Source of the DNA: Roseilinea sp034431495
GTDB lineage: Bacteria > Chloroflexota > Anaerolineae > J036 > Brachytrichaceae
Direction: 5' to 3'
Assembly: GCA_034431495.1 (NCBI GenBank)
Contig: DAOUDB010000210.1
Coordinates: 1-35,202, forward strand
Length of the DNA: 35,202 nt
Part shown: positions 17,425 to 25,491 of the stretch, piece by piece
How positions within the stretch are numbered: position 1 is the stretch's first letter
Layout of the letters: the number at the start of each line of letters is the position of its first letter
Translations under genes and position numbers: made by a program
Notes under the pieces: model-generated
The model's input: only the letters and a program-made list of their open reading frames with translations
What the model was told of the DNA's origin: nothing
Database searches by the model: none

Positions 17425-18681
17425 ATGGCTGCGAACAGGATCCGGCTGGGATTCGTCGGGTTGGGCTACATCACCGGCGCGCACCTGCGCGGGTTGAAGA
17501 TACTGAGCGATCACGGCTTTGACAACTTCGAGGTGACGGCGTTGTGTTCACGCAACCGCGACAACGCCGAACGCTGGATCGAGCGCGACAAGGGGCCGGC
17601 TCCGTTGCCGCCGGTGTCTGCCTGGCCGGACGACCCCCTCAACGTGCGCGATGTGTGGGTGCGCGACTTTCAGTCGACTGTGCCGCGCGTGTACACCGAT
17701 CACCGTGACATGCTGGCTGATCGCGCGGTCGATGCTGTGGTCATCCTGTCTGCTGTGTCGGCGCATCACGTGGTGGCCGGCGACGCGCTGGACGCCGGCG
17801 TTCACGCTTTCATCGAGAAGCCGTTCACATTCACGGCGCGCGCTGCGCTCCGCCTGATCGAAAAAGCCGAGGCGAGGCGGCTGGCGTTGGGCGTGGCCGA
17901 GAACCTGCGCTACTTTGAAAGCACGCGCGCCGGCGGTTGGGCGATTCACTCCGGCCTGCTTGGCGCGATTCAGATGGTGCTGTCCGGCGGGGTGGGCAAT
18001 GTGTGGTCGCCCGATCGGATCGTGGCGCGAACGGCATGGCGCCATGTCAAGGATGAGGCCGGCGGCGGCGGCACGATGGATATTGGCGCGCACCTGTTTG
18101 ACTTGCTCCGTTATCAGTGCGGCGAGATCAATGAGGTGATGGCGCTGGCGCGCACGATCGAGCCGGTGCGGGTCACGCGGGATGACGCGGGCCAGATTGT
18201 CGATCAGGTTCACTGTGACGCCGACGACACGTTCTTTGCGCTGTTGCAGTTCGCGTCGGGCGCGGTCGGCAACATCGTGTTCTCGTGGGCCGGCCACGGT
18301 GAGCCAACGCATTTCGACGGCGGCGGCGCGGTCTATGGCAGCCGGGGCTGTTTGAAAGGCGGCCGGCTGATACTGGATGGCCAGGCGCCGGTTGAGGCAG
18401 TTGCGCGCTTCCGCGAGCAGGCCGGCGACGCAGTGCGTGAGCGCTTCTTTCCGCGTGGCATTACCGATGGCTTTGCCCTCGAATTGCTCGAGTTCATCTC
18501 TGCTGTGGAGCAGGGACGCCAGCCGGAAACCAGCGGCGTGGAAGGGCTGAAAGACATTGCGCCAGGGCTGGCGATTCTCGAATCATCGGCGCTGGGCCGG
18601 CCGGTAAAACTGGCCGACATCGAGGCCGGGCGCATCGAAAACTATCAGCGCAGCATCAACGCGCGGTGGGAGATTGGGTGA
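17425..18681 (+). CDS. Gfo/Idh/MocA-family oxidoreductase (second copy)
   Basis: 418 residues, longer than most family members. The Rossmann core starts RIRLGFVGLGYITGAHLRG; the canonical EKP motif is in HAFIEKPFTFT, and the second domain carries GGGGTMDIGAHLFDLLRY. Start is ATG 17425, six bases from AAAGGAGAG; a longer reading from 17179 runs against the divergent Fe-S gene and is not supported. It stands alone on the plus strand and converges on the dehydrogenase of the minus-strand operon. The reaction is most likely NAD(P)-dependent oxidation of a sugar or cyclitol. It shares the fold but little close sequence with the copy at 13.3 kb, suggesting two different substrates. Confidence 0.88.
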   Translation: MAANRIRLGFVGLGYITGAHLRGLKILSDHGFDNFEVTALCSRNRDNAERWIERDKGPAPLPPVSAWPDDPLNVRDVWVRDFQSTVPRVYTDHRDMLADRAVDAVVILSAVSAHHVVAGDALDAGVHAFIEKPFTFTARAALRLIEKAEARRLALGVAENLRYFESTRAGGWAIHSGLLGAIQMVLSGGVGNVWSPDRIVARTAWRHVKDEAGGGGTMDIGAHLFDLLRYQCGEINEVMALARTIEPVRVTRDDAGQIVDQVHCDADDTFFALLQFASGAVGNIVFSWAGHGEPTHFDGGGAVYGSRGCLKGGRLILDGQAPVEAVARFREQAGDAVRERFFPRGITDGFALELLEFISAVEQGRQPETSGVEGLKDIAPGLAILESSALGRPVKLADIEAGRIENYQRSINARWEIG

Positions 18682-18722
18682 CGTGCCGCGCCTCGGTGTG
18701 GCGCGCGCGCGTGTTGCCGGCC

Positions 18723-18737
18723 CCGGCCCTGGGCCGG
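18723..18737. terminator. Candidate bidirectional hairpin between convergent genes
   Basis: CCGGCCC-T-GGGCCGG, with further G/C pairing on both sides, lies in the 81-base gap between the stop codons of the convergent oxidoreductase and dehydrogenase genes. There is no T run on either side, so this is weak as an intrinsic terminator. Confidence 0.3.
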
Positions 18738-18762
18738 CCCTGCATAGCAGCGTAAGGCGAAC

Positions 18763-19749
18763 TCAGCGCGTCCAGTCGAACAGGAACGTGAGGCCCCGCT
18801 CCGGCTGCCGGCGCAGTTGTTCGTAGGCACGCGGCGCCTCGCGGGGCGAGATGGTTTCGGCCAGCCCCTCCACACGCACGCGGCCCTCGGCCAGCCAGCG
18901 CATGGCGCCGGCAATGTTGCCGTAGATGCTGTTGGGGCGAAAGTCGGTCGGCAACAGCGGCACTTCCCATTCCCACCCGCTGCGCACCACCACGTAGCGG
19001 TTGAAGATGGCGTGCAGCACGTCGTAGGCGTAGAGGTCGGTCTTGCGTTGCCACATCGCCGCCACCAGCACGACCTCGCCGCGCTTTTGCGCGACTTTGC
19101 AGGCGTCGAAGATGGCCTGCTCGTGGCCGGAGCACTCGACCACCAGCGCCACATGGCCGACCACCGTTGGATCGTCGAGCGGGATGGCCGGCAGGACCGT
19201 CCTGATGCCGGCGCGGGCTGCAATCTCGCGCCGGGCACCCACCGGATCGACGGCGATCACGTCGTAGCCGCAGGCGTCGAAGATCTGCGCGCCCAGATGG
19301 CCCACGATGCCGAGGCCGGTGACGATGACGGTTGCCGGCGGGCGGGCTGTGGTGGTGGTGAGCGTGCTCATGGTGACGCACATCAACCGGGCGAACGGCG
19401 CGCTGTCGGGTGACAGGCCGGCCGGCAGCGGCACGACATGCTCGCGCGCGGCACGCTGCATCGATTGGTGACCGCCCATGCAGAAAGCCAGATCACCCGG
19501 CTTCAGATCGTCCACTTCCGCGCCGACCGCGCTGACTTCAAAGATGGCGGCGTAGCCCGGCACGGCCGGATATTGCGTGCCGCCCGGCCACTGGCCCAGC
19601 AGGCCGGCCACTTCGGTGCCGGGGCTGATCAGCGAGCGCACGGTGCGCCCGATGGCCTCGCGCGGGCCGGGCGGGTGTGTGTCGAACGCGCGGGGTAGAT
19701 ACTCGACCTGTCCCGGCGCGGTGAAGGTGACGGCATCCATGTCGCTCAT
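18763..19749 (-). CDS. Medium-chain dehydrogenase/reductase, zinc-site-less
   Basis: 328 residues with the MDR layout: an N-terminal GroES-like domain (VRSLISPGTEVAGLLGQWPGG, then YPAVPGYAAIFEV) and a Rossmann fold (VIVTGLGIVGHLGAQIFDACG). The catalytic-zinc Cys of alcohol dehydrogenases, normally in a C-G-x-D/S segment, is replaced by ISPGTE, as in the BchC-like and related MDR group. It probably acts on a bound alcohol or sugar without catalytic zinc. The start ATG (19749) overlaps the TGA of the isomerase gene by four bases. It is the last gene of the minus-strand glycan operon, with a role likely in oxidising a sugar alcohol or sugar intermediate. Confidence 0.82.
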   Translation of the reverse strand: MSDMDAVTFTAPGQVEYLPRAFDTHPPGPREAIGRTVRSLISPGTEVAGLLGQWPGGTQYPAVPGYAAIFEVSAVGAEVDDLKPGDLAFCMGGHQSMQRAAREHVVPLPAGLSPDSAPFARLMCVTMSTLTTTTARPPATVIVTGLGIVGHLGAQIFDACGYDVIAVDPVGARREIAARAGIRTVLPAIPLDDPTVVGHVALVVECSGHEQAIFDACKVAQKRGEVVLVAAMWQRKTDLYAYDVLHAIFNRYVVVRSGWEWEVPLLPTDFRPNSIYGNIAGAMRWLAEGRVRVEGLAETISPREAPRAYEQLRRQPERGLTFLFDWTR

Positions 19750-20582
19750 GCGAGGGTCACTCCTACCTGCTCGGCCACCGAGCGAATGTAGCCGGCGGCC
19801 AGATCGTAGTCTTCAGGGTTCGACAGATGCTCCAGCATCAGCGGCGCGTCCGGCGCGCGGGTGTCCAGTTCGTACAGAAACGTCGCGTAGTCCAGGCCGC
19901 CCAGGCCGGGGCGCGTTTCGTCCAGATGCACTGTGAGCTTGCCGCTCAACGTGATGTCCTTGGCGTGGCAGCTCTTGATGTGCGGGCCGAGCTTCTGGAA
20001 GCAATCGCGCAACAGCATGTCGGTGGCGAAGTAGCGCTGCGGGCTGCACACCAGATTGACCGGGTCGAGATGCGCGGCGAAGTGTTTGCGGTCGATGTCC
20101 TGGATCAGTTTGAGATAGGCATCCGCAGAGTCGGGGTACATCCAGGGCATCGTTTCCAGCGTATAGAACGTGCGGGTGGGTTTGACGGCATCGATGATGG
20201 CGCGCACCGTCTCGACGATCAGGTCGAATGTGTCGGGTGTGAGATTGTCGGCGTGCGGGCCGTCCCACTGCTCGCCGCGCGAGCCGGCGATGTTGACGCA
20301 ACACAGCGCGCCAATGCGGTCGGCCAGATCGAGTTGCGCCTGGCAGTGGGCGATCGCCTTGCGCCGGATGTCGTCATCGGGGCTGATGGGATTGCTCCAT
20401 GCGCCGACCTCGGCAATGACGATGCCGGCGGCCTCGGCGGCGGCGGCGTAGGCGCGCGCAAGCTCATCCGGCGCATCGGCATTGAGTGGGCAGTAGGCGG
20501 CGGTGTAGCCCTTGCTCAGGTGCGCCTTCACCCAGGCGTCGGGGTCGTCTGTTGACGTGAAAACGGGTCCTCCAAGTCTCAT
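19746..20582 (-). CDS. Sugar phosphate isomerase/epimerase-type TIM-barrel protein
   Basis: 278 residues of the AP-endonuclease-2-like sugar isomerase superfamily (xylose isomerase-like barrel). Metal-binding candidates fall at the ends of successive strands: Glu143 (TLETMPW), Asp173 (AHLDPVN), His206 (SCHAKDI) and Glu251 (MLEHLS). LDETRPGLGGLDY before the last strand is the usual substrate loop. It would interconvert ketose and aldose forms or epimerise a sugar. It is read with the nitroreductase (three-base gap) and the dehydrogenase (four-base overlap), a tightly coupled trio. I cannot assign the specific sugar. Confidence 0.85.
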   Translation of the reverse strand: MRLGGPVFTSTDDPDAWVKAHLSKGYTAAYCPLNADAPDELARAYAAAAEAAGIVIAEVGAWSNPISPDDDIRRKAIAHCQAQLDLADRIGALCCVNIAGSRGEQWDGPHADNLTPDTFDLIVETVRAIIDAVKPTRTFYTLETMPWMYPDSADAYLKLIQDIDRKHFAAHLDPVNLVCSPQRYFATDMLLRDCFQKLGPHIKSCHAKDITLSGKLTVHLDETRPGLGGLDYATFLYELDTRAPDAPLMLEHLSNPEDYDLAAGYIRSVAEQVGVTLA

Positions 20583-20585
20583 GGC

Positions 20586-21095
20586 TTACCACCCATTGGC
20601 ATGAATGCGCTCAGGCTTGTAACGGGAAACAGGCTCGACCGGCTCGGCTGGGTAGCCGATGGGCACGAGGCACAGCGGGATGACGTGGTCGGGCAACCCG
20701 AATCGTTTGCGGAAAGCGGCGACGCGGTCTTCGACCGGGTAAATGCCGGTCCATACTGCGCCGAGGCCGAGCGCGTGCGCAGCCAGCAGCAGGTTCTGCG
20801 TCGCGGCCGAGCAGTCCTGCGCCCAATAGCCCTTGCAGGTTTCCAGGCTCAGGTCGCCACATACGATGATGGCGAGCGCGGCCTGGCGCGACATCTCGGC
20901 GTGGGGATGGATGGCCGGCAACTCATCCAGCGTCTTGCGGTCGGTGATGACGATGAATTGCCAGGGTTGCTGGTTGCAGGCGGATGGGGCCTGCATAGCG
21001 GCTTCGAGCAGTTGGGTGATGCGTTCGGGGCTGACGGGTTGCGCGGTGAATGCGCGAACGCTGCGCCGGGTCAGAATTGCTTGAAGTGCGTCCAT
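20586..21095 (-). CDS. Nitroreductase family flavoprotein
   Basis: A 169-residue FMN-dependent oxidoreductase: ILTRRSVRAFTAQPV binds the FMN phosphate, APSACNQQPWQFIVI is the family's second signature, and LLLAAHALGLGAVWTGIYPVEDRV forms the dimer core. It is short but complete for the family. Strong AGGAGG lies seven bases before the ATG at 21095. The true substrate is not necessarily a nitro compound; it could be a quinone or a dehalogenation/sugar-derived redox target. Its presence between a glycosidase and a sugar isomerase is not a common arrangement. Confidence 0.88.
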   Translation of the reverse strand: MDALQAILTRRSVRAFTAQPVSPERITQLLEAAMQAPSACNQQPWQFIVITDRKTLDELPAIHPHAEMSRQAALAIIVCGDLSLETCKGYWAQDCSAATQNLLLAAHALGLGAVWTGIYPVEDRVAAFRKRFGLPDHVIPLCLVPIGYPAEPVEPVSRYKPERIHANGW

Positions 21096-21116
21096 CAGAG
21101 TCCTCCTGAAGTGGGA

Positions 21117-23003
21117 CTATAGCCCGAAATGCGTTGGCACGCCCGGCTCGGACGGGTTGAAATCCAGATCGCACACCTCGATATCGTGGGCTGTGGCGTG
21201 GATGAGGTGAGATTGACCCGGCTTGAACGCAAGCATCACCTCGCGCGTGATGCCGTGCGTGTGCAGCCGGACGGTGCGCTGGATCGTCTCTGCGCGCCGT
21301 GATTGACCATAGCGCATGGGATAGCGCAGGCCGCGCGTGTCGGGGTGGGCGAAGAAGATCGTATACGTCTCGCCATCGACGCGGCACCAGAACTCGGGCA
21401 GGTCGTCACCGGCCAGCAACGGCGGCGGCAGGCGCATTGCGCTCAGGTCTGCGTGGACGTTGGGCAGGCGTCGCAGCGCGGCAACCTGCGCGGCGTAGCC
21501 GGCCGATGTGACGCGCCCCGGCTGTTTGGGATCACGCCGCAGGCAGATGGGCAGGCCGGCCTGCCCCAGCCGCAACAGATCGTCCAGCGTGTCTGCGTCC
21601 AGCCATTCTGCATCCACATACAGCCAGTTGAATTCGGCCTGCCCGGCGCGCAATCGGCCATCGACCACCTGCGCCTCGTGCAGGAAGGAAGCTGAAATCC
21701 AGAGCGGATGGTAGTCGCGCAGGGCCGGGGGGAATTTGGTCTCCTGCAACTCGTACACATATTTGGAGCTGGGCTTTTGCAGGTGCGCCGGCAACTCGCC
21801 AGCCATCCAGGTGTCTTCGAGCGGCAGATACACCGCCACATCGGTGTAAGGCCGGCCGGCGCGCAGGTGCGCGCACACCGTCGCCAGGTAACGATTGAAA
21901 TCGGCCAGCCGGTCGGCGAAGGGATTCTCCGGCCCGACGTGCGTGGTGGTGTAGAAGCGATTGTTACCGCCGGGCGGGTTGTAAGGCATGCCGTGCCAGA
22001 CGATGTGATTGACGCCGTTGGCAAACAGCGCGTCGGCCAGCAGTTTCAAGTCGTCCAGGCGTTCCTGGCCCTGATACGGGCTGGGGCCGGGCGCGGGTTT
22101 CCAGCCGTACACGCAGGTGAACGTTTCGGACGACACGACCGGCTTGCCGGCCAGCGCCGCCGCCGATGCCGCGAACGTGGCAAAGTCGGGGTCGAATAGC
22201 AGCGCCTCAGTTTCGGGGATGTCGGCGGTTGCGTAGGCAGCCAGCAGATCGGTGGGTGCGCCGTGTGCCTGTACGCGCGAGACGGCGCCGGCCTCGTGGC
22301 ACAACGCGGTGAACGGGCGATAGAACTCCTCCAGCGCGTACGCTGCAATCAGCTTGCGGTAGTCATAGCGTTCGGCGGGATGCGCATCGAGGTCCGGCAT
22401 GAAAGGCCGGATGTCGTAGCCGTAGCGTTGCCGGAACCGCTCGCCGAAGTCGTGTGCCCACAGCCCCTCGGGCAACACTTCCCAGGAGTCGCAGAACAGG
22501 GCCGGCGGGGTGATTTGGGATTTTGGATTTTCGGTTTTGGATTGGGTATCGGAGGGCAGCGCGTCGCGCAGGGCAGCAGTGAAGCGGCGCATGAAGCGCG
22601 CCAGCGCATGCCGGTCGAGATGATTCAGGATATAGCCACCCGCTTCGCCCAGCGGATAGTCCCACGACTTTTCGAGGCGCTGCGGGGACAGGCCCTCGTA
22701 AGTCAGGCTGGCGTCTTCGGGCGGCACATCCGGCCCGCCAAACGGCCACGCGCTGCCCACCGTGAAATCACAGCCCAGCCCGATCTGTGCGCAGTACTGG
22801 CGGGCGAACGCCACCGGCGCGGCCCATTGCGCGCTCAGCCATTTTGGGCCGGGGACGCCGTCGAGCGGATAGAGCCAGGCGATCTCGACCCCGCCGAATT
22901 CATGCGCTCTGGCCCAGTCGAGTTGAGCGCGGATTACATCCTCGCGGATGAGGCCGGAGAACCACCACCAGCGCGTATAGGGTTTGGATGTGTGGATGGG
23001 CAT
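21117..23003 (-). CDS. GH106-like alpha-L-rhamnosidase-type glycosidase, compact form
   Basis: 628 residues. The N-terminal TRWWWFSGLIREDVIRAQLDW and GVEIAWL match the opening of GH106 rhamnosidases (R-WWW-x-G, then a GG[VI]E[IV] strand). CDSWEVLPEG (Asp172, Glu175) fits the D-S-x-E element, VVSSETFTCVYGW carries another acid, and HIVWHGMPYNPPG is a typical later strand. Classical GH106 enzymes exceed 1000 residues because of extra beta domains, so this is a minimal version without signal peptide. It would remove terminal alpha-L-rhamnose, but specificity is inference. At residues 151-165 the frame is interrupted by an AT-rich repeat (SDTQSKTENPKSQIT). The start ATG lacks a Shine-Dalgarno and is preceded by the repeat element at 23004-23018. 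Confidence 0.72.
   Translation of the reverse strand: MPIHTSKPYTRWWWFSGLIREDVIRAQLDWARAHEFGGVEIAWLYPLDGVPGPKWLSAQWAAPVAFARQYCAQIGLGCDFTVGSAWPFGGPDVPPEDASLTYEGLSPQRLEKSWDYPLGEAGGYILNHLDRHALARFMRRFTAALRDALPSDTQSKTENPKSQITPPALFCDSWEVLPEGLWAHDFGERFRQRYGYDIRPFMPDLDAHPAERYDYRKLIAAYALEEFYRPFTALCHEAGAVSRVQAHGAPTDLLAAYATADIPETEALLFDPDFATFAASAAALAGKPVVSSETFTCVYGWKPAPGPSPYQGQERLDDLKLLADALFANGVNHIVWHGMPYNPPGGNNRFYTTTHVGPENPFADRLADFNRYLATVCAHLRAGRPYTDVAVYLPLEDTWMAGELPAHLQKPSSKYVYELQETKFPPALRDYHPLWISASFLHEAQVVDGRLRAGQAEFNWLYVDAEWLDADTLDDLLRLGQAGLPICLRRDPKQPGRVTSAGYAAQVAALRRLPNVHADLSAMRLPPPLLAGDDLPEFWCRVDGETYTIFFAHPDTRGLRYPMRYGQSRRAETIQRTVRLHTHGITREVMLAFKPGQSHLIHATAHDIEVCDLDFNPSEPGVPTHFGL
22511..22551 (+). 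repeat. AT-rich short tandem repeat inside the GH106 reading frame
   Basis: Read on the plus strand, degenerate 6-8 base units of the type GATTTTGG follow each other (TGATTTGGGATTTTGGATTT, then TCGGTTTTGGATTGGG). The GC content is far below the gene around it. It encodes residues 151-165 in frame, between two conserved parts of the protein. The same unit occurs between coxB and coxA (32944-32963). Confidence 0.8.
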
Positions 23004-23018
23004 GGGTGTTTAAGGTTG
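23004..23018 (-). repeat. Shared start-codon leader element, copy at the GH106 gene
   Basis: GGGTGTTTAAGGTTG (plus-strand reading) directly precedes, on the minus strand, the ATG at 23003. It matches 14 of 15 bases of 24077-24091 before the URO-D gene start. In mRNA sense it reads CAACCTTAAACACCC-AUG. Confidence 0.7.
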
Positions 23019-23034
23019 TTAAATCGGAGCCGCC

Positions 23035-24075
23035 TCACGATCGCCCGCACAGGCGCTTGATCTGGCCGGCCAGTTCGCGCGCCTGCCGCATGTCCTCGGC
23101 GCCGAGGCTGAAGAAGAAGCGCGTATTCGGGCGGGCCAGCCGCAGGCACTCGCGAATGAAGTCGAGGTCGTAGGGCACGCCGAATGACGTGGCCGGGATC
23201 AGCACCGCGCGATCGGAGAACAGCTCGATCGAGACTTGCAGGCTGGTGGGCGGGTGGTGTAGATTGAGGTAGCGCATGCGCGGCAGCTTGAGGAAACTGC
23301 GCCACTGGTGCTGGCCGGCGGCGCAACTGTGCATCGAGATGCCGCCGAATGCGCCGGCCAGCTCCTGCAAATAGGGCAGGCAGAATTCCTCGAAGTGCCG
23401 GTTCGAGATCGAGCCGATGTCGTCTTCGGACAGGCAGACGCCCCATTCCGCCGGCAGCCACACATCAGGATAGTGCACCAGGCAGACTTTGGCGTAGCGG
23501 TCGCAGAATGCGCGAATGAAGTTGATCAGCGTGTCGGTCACCTTGCGCAGCAGCCGGTGCACCGCTTCAGGCGACTCGATCAGGGCGTTGAAGAACGCCT
23601 CTTTCTCCCAGATCAGGGCGGCGATGTCGAACGGGCTTTGGATGTCGCAGATGCGCACGGGGTATTGCGGCCCGCATAGCTCGACCATGCGGTCGGCCAG
23701 CCGGAACATGTCGCCCAACGTGCCACTGAGTACATCGGGCGCCTCCAGCCGGTCTGCATCTTCAGCGGTGTAGACCGCCGGCAGCGCAAAGGGCATGCTG
23801 TGCTCTGGGTACGACACAGGGCTGCCGAACGCGGCGGCGAAAACTTCGGTGCCACTCCAGCAGTGCAGCATAGGCACGCGATCGTCGCCGACTTCCTCCA
23901 GACAGCGCAATTCATGCTCGAGGACGCGCTTGCCCATCTGGGCGCGGTCTTCGACCTTGCCATGCCGCAACACGGCCTGATCGTGCACGCCCGGCGGCGA
24001 GACGCGCACGCCGTGCCCGGGGAAAGGGCGATCGAACGAGAACAGATCGATGAAGAAGCGTTGGGATGGAGTCAT
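23035..24075 (-). CDS. Uroporphyrinogen decarboxylase (URO-D) family protein, copy 2
   Basis: 346 residues. RFFIDLFSFDRP at the N-terminus, CDIQSPFDIAALIW, a central VCLSEDDIGSISNRHFEEF and SMHSCAAGQ (H-x-C as in zinc-type members) place it in the URO-D/MtaA superfamily. It is clearly diverged from the copy at 4.7-5.7 kb: the blocks between motifs share little. HemE-like porphyrin-binding arginines are not evident. The start ATG 24075 lies at the junction with an AT-rich repeat and has no Shine-Dalgarno; the open frame extends further upstream, but that part has no family resemblance. Function is unknown; neighbours are glycosidases, so a sugar- or methyl-linked reaction is the working idea. 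Confidence 0.75.
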   Translation of the reverse strand: MTPSQRFFIDLFSFDRPFPGHGVRVSPPGVHDQAVLRHGKVEDRAQMGKRVLEHELRCLEEVGDDRVPMLHCWSGTEVFAAAFGSPVSYPEHSMPFALPAVYTAEDADRLEAPDVLSGTLGDMFRLADRMVELCGPQYPVRICDIQSPFDIAALIWEKEAFFNALIESPEAVHRLLRKVTDTLINFIRAFCDRYAKVCLVHYPDVWLPAEWGVCLSEDDIGSISNRHFEEFCLPYLQELAGAFGGISMHSCAAGQHQWRSFLKLPRMRYLNLHHPPTSLQVSIELFSDRAVLIPATSFGVPYDLDFIRECLRLARPNTRFFFSLGAEDMRQARELAGQIKRLCGRS

Positions 24076-24076
24076 A

Positions 24077-24136
24077 GGGTTTTTAAGGTTGGGATAGTTG
24101 GTAAGGTTGGCAAGATTAGGAGGACTGGTAAGGTGC
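24077..24136 (-). repeat. AT-rich tandem-repeat leader upstream of URO-D copy 2
   Basis: Plus-strand reading shows repeated TAAGGTTGG-type units (TTTTTAAGGTTGGGATAGTT, GGTAAGGTTGGCAAGATTAGG, GGTAAGGTG). The innermost part (24077-24091) is shared with the leader of the GH106 gene. It fills about half of the 116-base gap between the (alpha/alpha)6 glycosidase and this gene. Confidence 0.75.
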
Positions 24137-24191
24137 GTCGGGGCGCACTTGAGCCTGCCAAACTGGATGACCCTGCTCGACCTGCTGAACT

Positions 24192-25346
24192 TTACGAACC
24201 AGTCTGGAACAGCCGGCGCACGGCGGCCAATGGATTTGTGGCGCTGGCGACGTAGTTGGGCAGGCGTGTGATATCGCCATTCACCCATTCGTGAATACCC
24301 CGCGCGCGGTAATCGGCAACCAGCTCGTGGAACAGCCGGCCGGCCAGTGCGCGATCCTGTTGTGCCACTGCGTAGATGAACCAGCCGGCCGGCGTGCCCC
24401 AGTATCCGCCGTTCTGATATGTTCCCTCTGCCACGAGCAGCAGCAGGCGCTGCCAATATTCGCCGGCCGGCAGGTGTCGGATCTGTCCGCGCTGGGTGAT
24501 CTCGTCCACATGCGCGGTGAGATACGCCACGATGGATTTCCGCCGGGTCGGGGACAGCGGGAAGTCGAGGTAGATGCAAAAAGCGTTGCCCCAGATGTCG
24601 ATCTGCCGGCAGTCGATGGACGCGGCGAGGAACATGCCGCTGTTTTCGTCCCACAGCCGGCCCAGGCTGGCTGCGGTTTGCTGGGCGCGCGCCTGAAAGA
24701 GGCCGGCGTGACGCATGTCGCCGATCTGCGCATAGAGCCGCGCCATCTCGTTAGACGCGCGCCAGTCGAGCAGAGAGCAGAACAACTCCTCGCCGGTCTT
24801 GCCAATGCAATCGGTGAAGCCGTAAGGCGAGTGGGGCGCGGCTGGATCGTTGAACACCAGCCCGGCCTCGCTCAAGGGGATGCCGGCCATGGCGCGCTCC
24901 AGCCGCTGCGCGTTGGCGCGGAACAGATCAATCTGGCCGGTGTGGCGCACGTAGTCGGCCACGAGCAGCACCATGAACGCGGCGTTGTCCAGCGGCGCCT
25001 CGGCGATGGGGCGCTCGGCCGGGCCGGCGCAATAGACGCTGACGCCGTCGGCCTGCCGGCGGTCGGGGATAACGCCGTCGGCGCGCTGTCCATCCAGCAG
25101 GTACTGGATGCCGGCGCGGACTTCATGCGCATCCATCAAGTCGAATACCTGCGTCATGTAATAGAAGTCGCGTGTCCAGTGTGCGTTGTAGTTGCCTGCG
25201 CCGTCGGGGGTGAACAACATCGTGCCGTCGGCGGCGCGCTTGCGACAACCGACGATTTGCCGGCGCGCGGCCTCGGTCAGCCATTCGATATCTTGCACAT
25301 CGAACCAGGGAATTGATGAGACCGGCATTGATTTTGTCTCGCTCAC
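24192..25346 (-). CDS. (alpha/alpha)6-barrel glycosidase, amylo-1,6-glucosidase/GH63/GH15-like fold
   Basis: A 384-residue six-hairpin glycosidase-like protein. HWTRDFYYM (residues about 57-65) corresponds to the W-x-R-D-x-x-x-M element of inverting glucoamylase-type enzymes, and EGTYQNGGYWGTPAGW near residue 310 is the C-terminal catalytic or substrate-binding loop. It is cytoplasmic, with no signal. The GTG at 25346 lies inside a palindromic repeat; an ATG at 25328 (six codons later) is an alternative, and neither has a Shine-Dalgarno, so the start is uncertain by up to 18 bases. It opens the minus-strand operon that continues through the dehydrogenase at 18.8 kb. I cannot tell which sugar it acts on. 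Confidence 0.72.
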   Translation of the reverse strand: MSETKSMPVSSIPWFDVQDIEWLTEAARRQIVGCRKRAADGTMLFTPDGAGNYNAHWTRDFYYMTQVFDLMDAHEVRAGIQYLLDGQRADGVIPDRRQADGVSVYCAGPAERPIAEAPLDNAAFMVLLVADYVRHTGQIDLFRANAQRLERAMAGIPLSEAGLVFNDPAAPHSPYGFTDCIGKTGEELFCSLLDWRASNEMARLYAQIGDMRHAGLFQARAQQTAASLGRLWDENSGMFLAASIDCRQIDIWGNAFCIYLDFPLSPTRRKSIVAYLTAHVDEITQRGQIRHLPAGEYWQRLLLLVAEGTYQNGGYWGTPAGWFIYAVAQQDRALAGRLFHELVADYRARGIHEWVNGDITRLPNYVASATNPLAAVRRLFQTGS

Positions 25347-25385
25347 GGCGTGAGTCGCTCACGGCGTGATTCGCTCACGGCGTGA
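25339..25385. repeat. Three tandem 15-bp repeats each containing the palindrome TCACGGCGTGA
   Basis: TCGCTCACGGCGTGA occurs at 25339-25353, 25355-25369 and 25371-25385, with a 16-base period. Each contains an 11-bp inverted repeat, TCACG-G-CGTGA. The array overlaps the first codons or the leader of the glycosidase that opens the minus-strand operon, a good location for an operator array. No regulator for it is visible in the window. Confidence 0.85.
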
Positions 25386-25491
25386 AATGGCAGATTGGAT
25401 GTAGGCGCAGACGTTCCATTGCGCCGGCCCAGTTGTATGCCGTGAACGGAAGGATGTCAAACAGGCGGGGCGATCGTCATGCCGGCGCAGA

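Noticed and set aside
24076..24654. Upstream extension of the second URO-D gene frame
   Set aside because: The extra part overlaps the glycosidase gene on the same strand and runs through an AT-rich repeat; its residues are low-complexity and match no family.
25375..25476. 33-codon open minus-strand stretch before the palindrome array (LFDILPFTAYNWAG...)
   Set aside because: Looks protein-like and could be a gene tail left by deletion, but it lacks a start codon, is very short and matches nothing I recognise.
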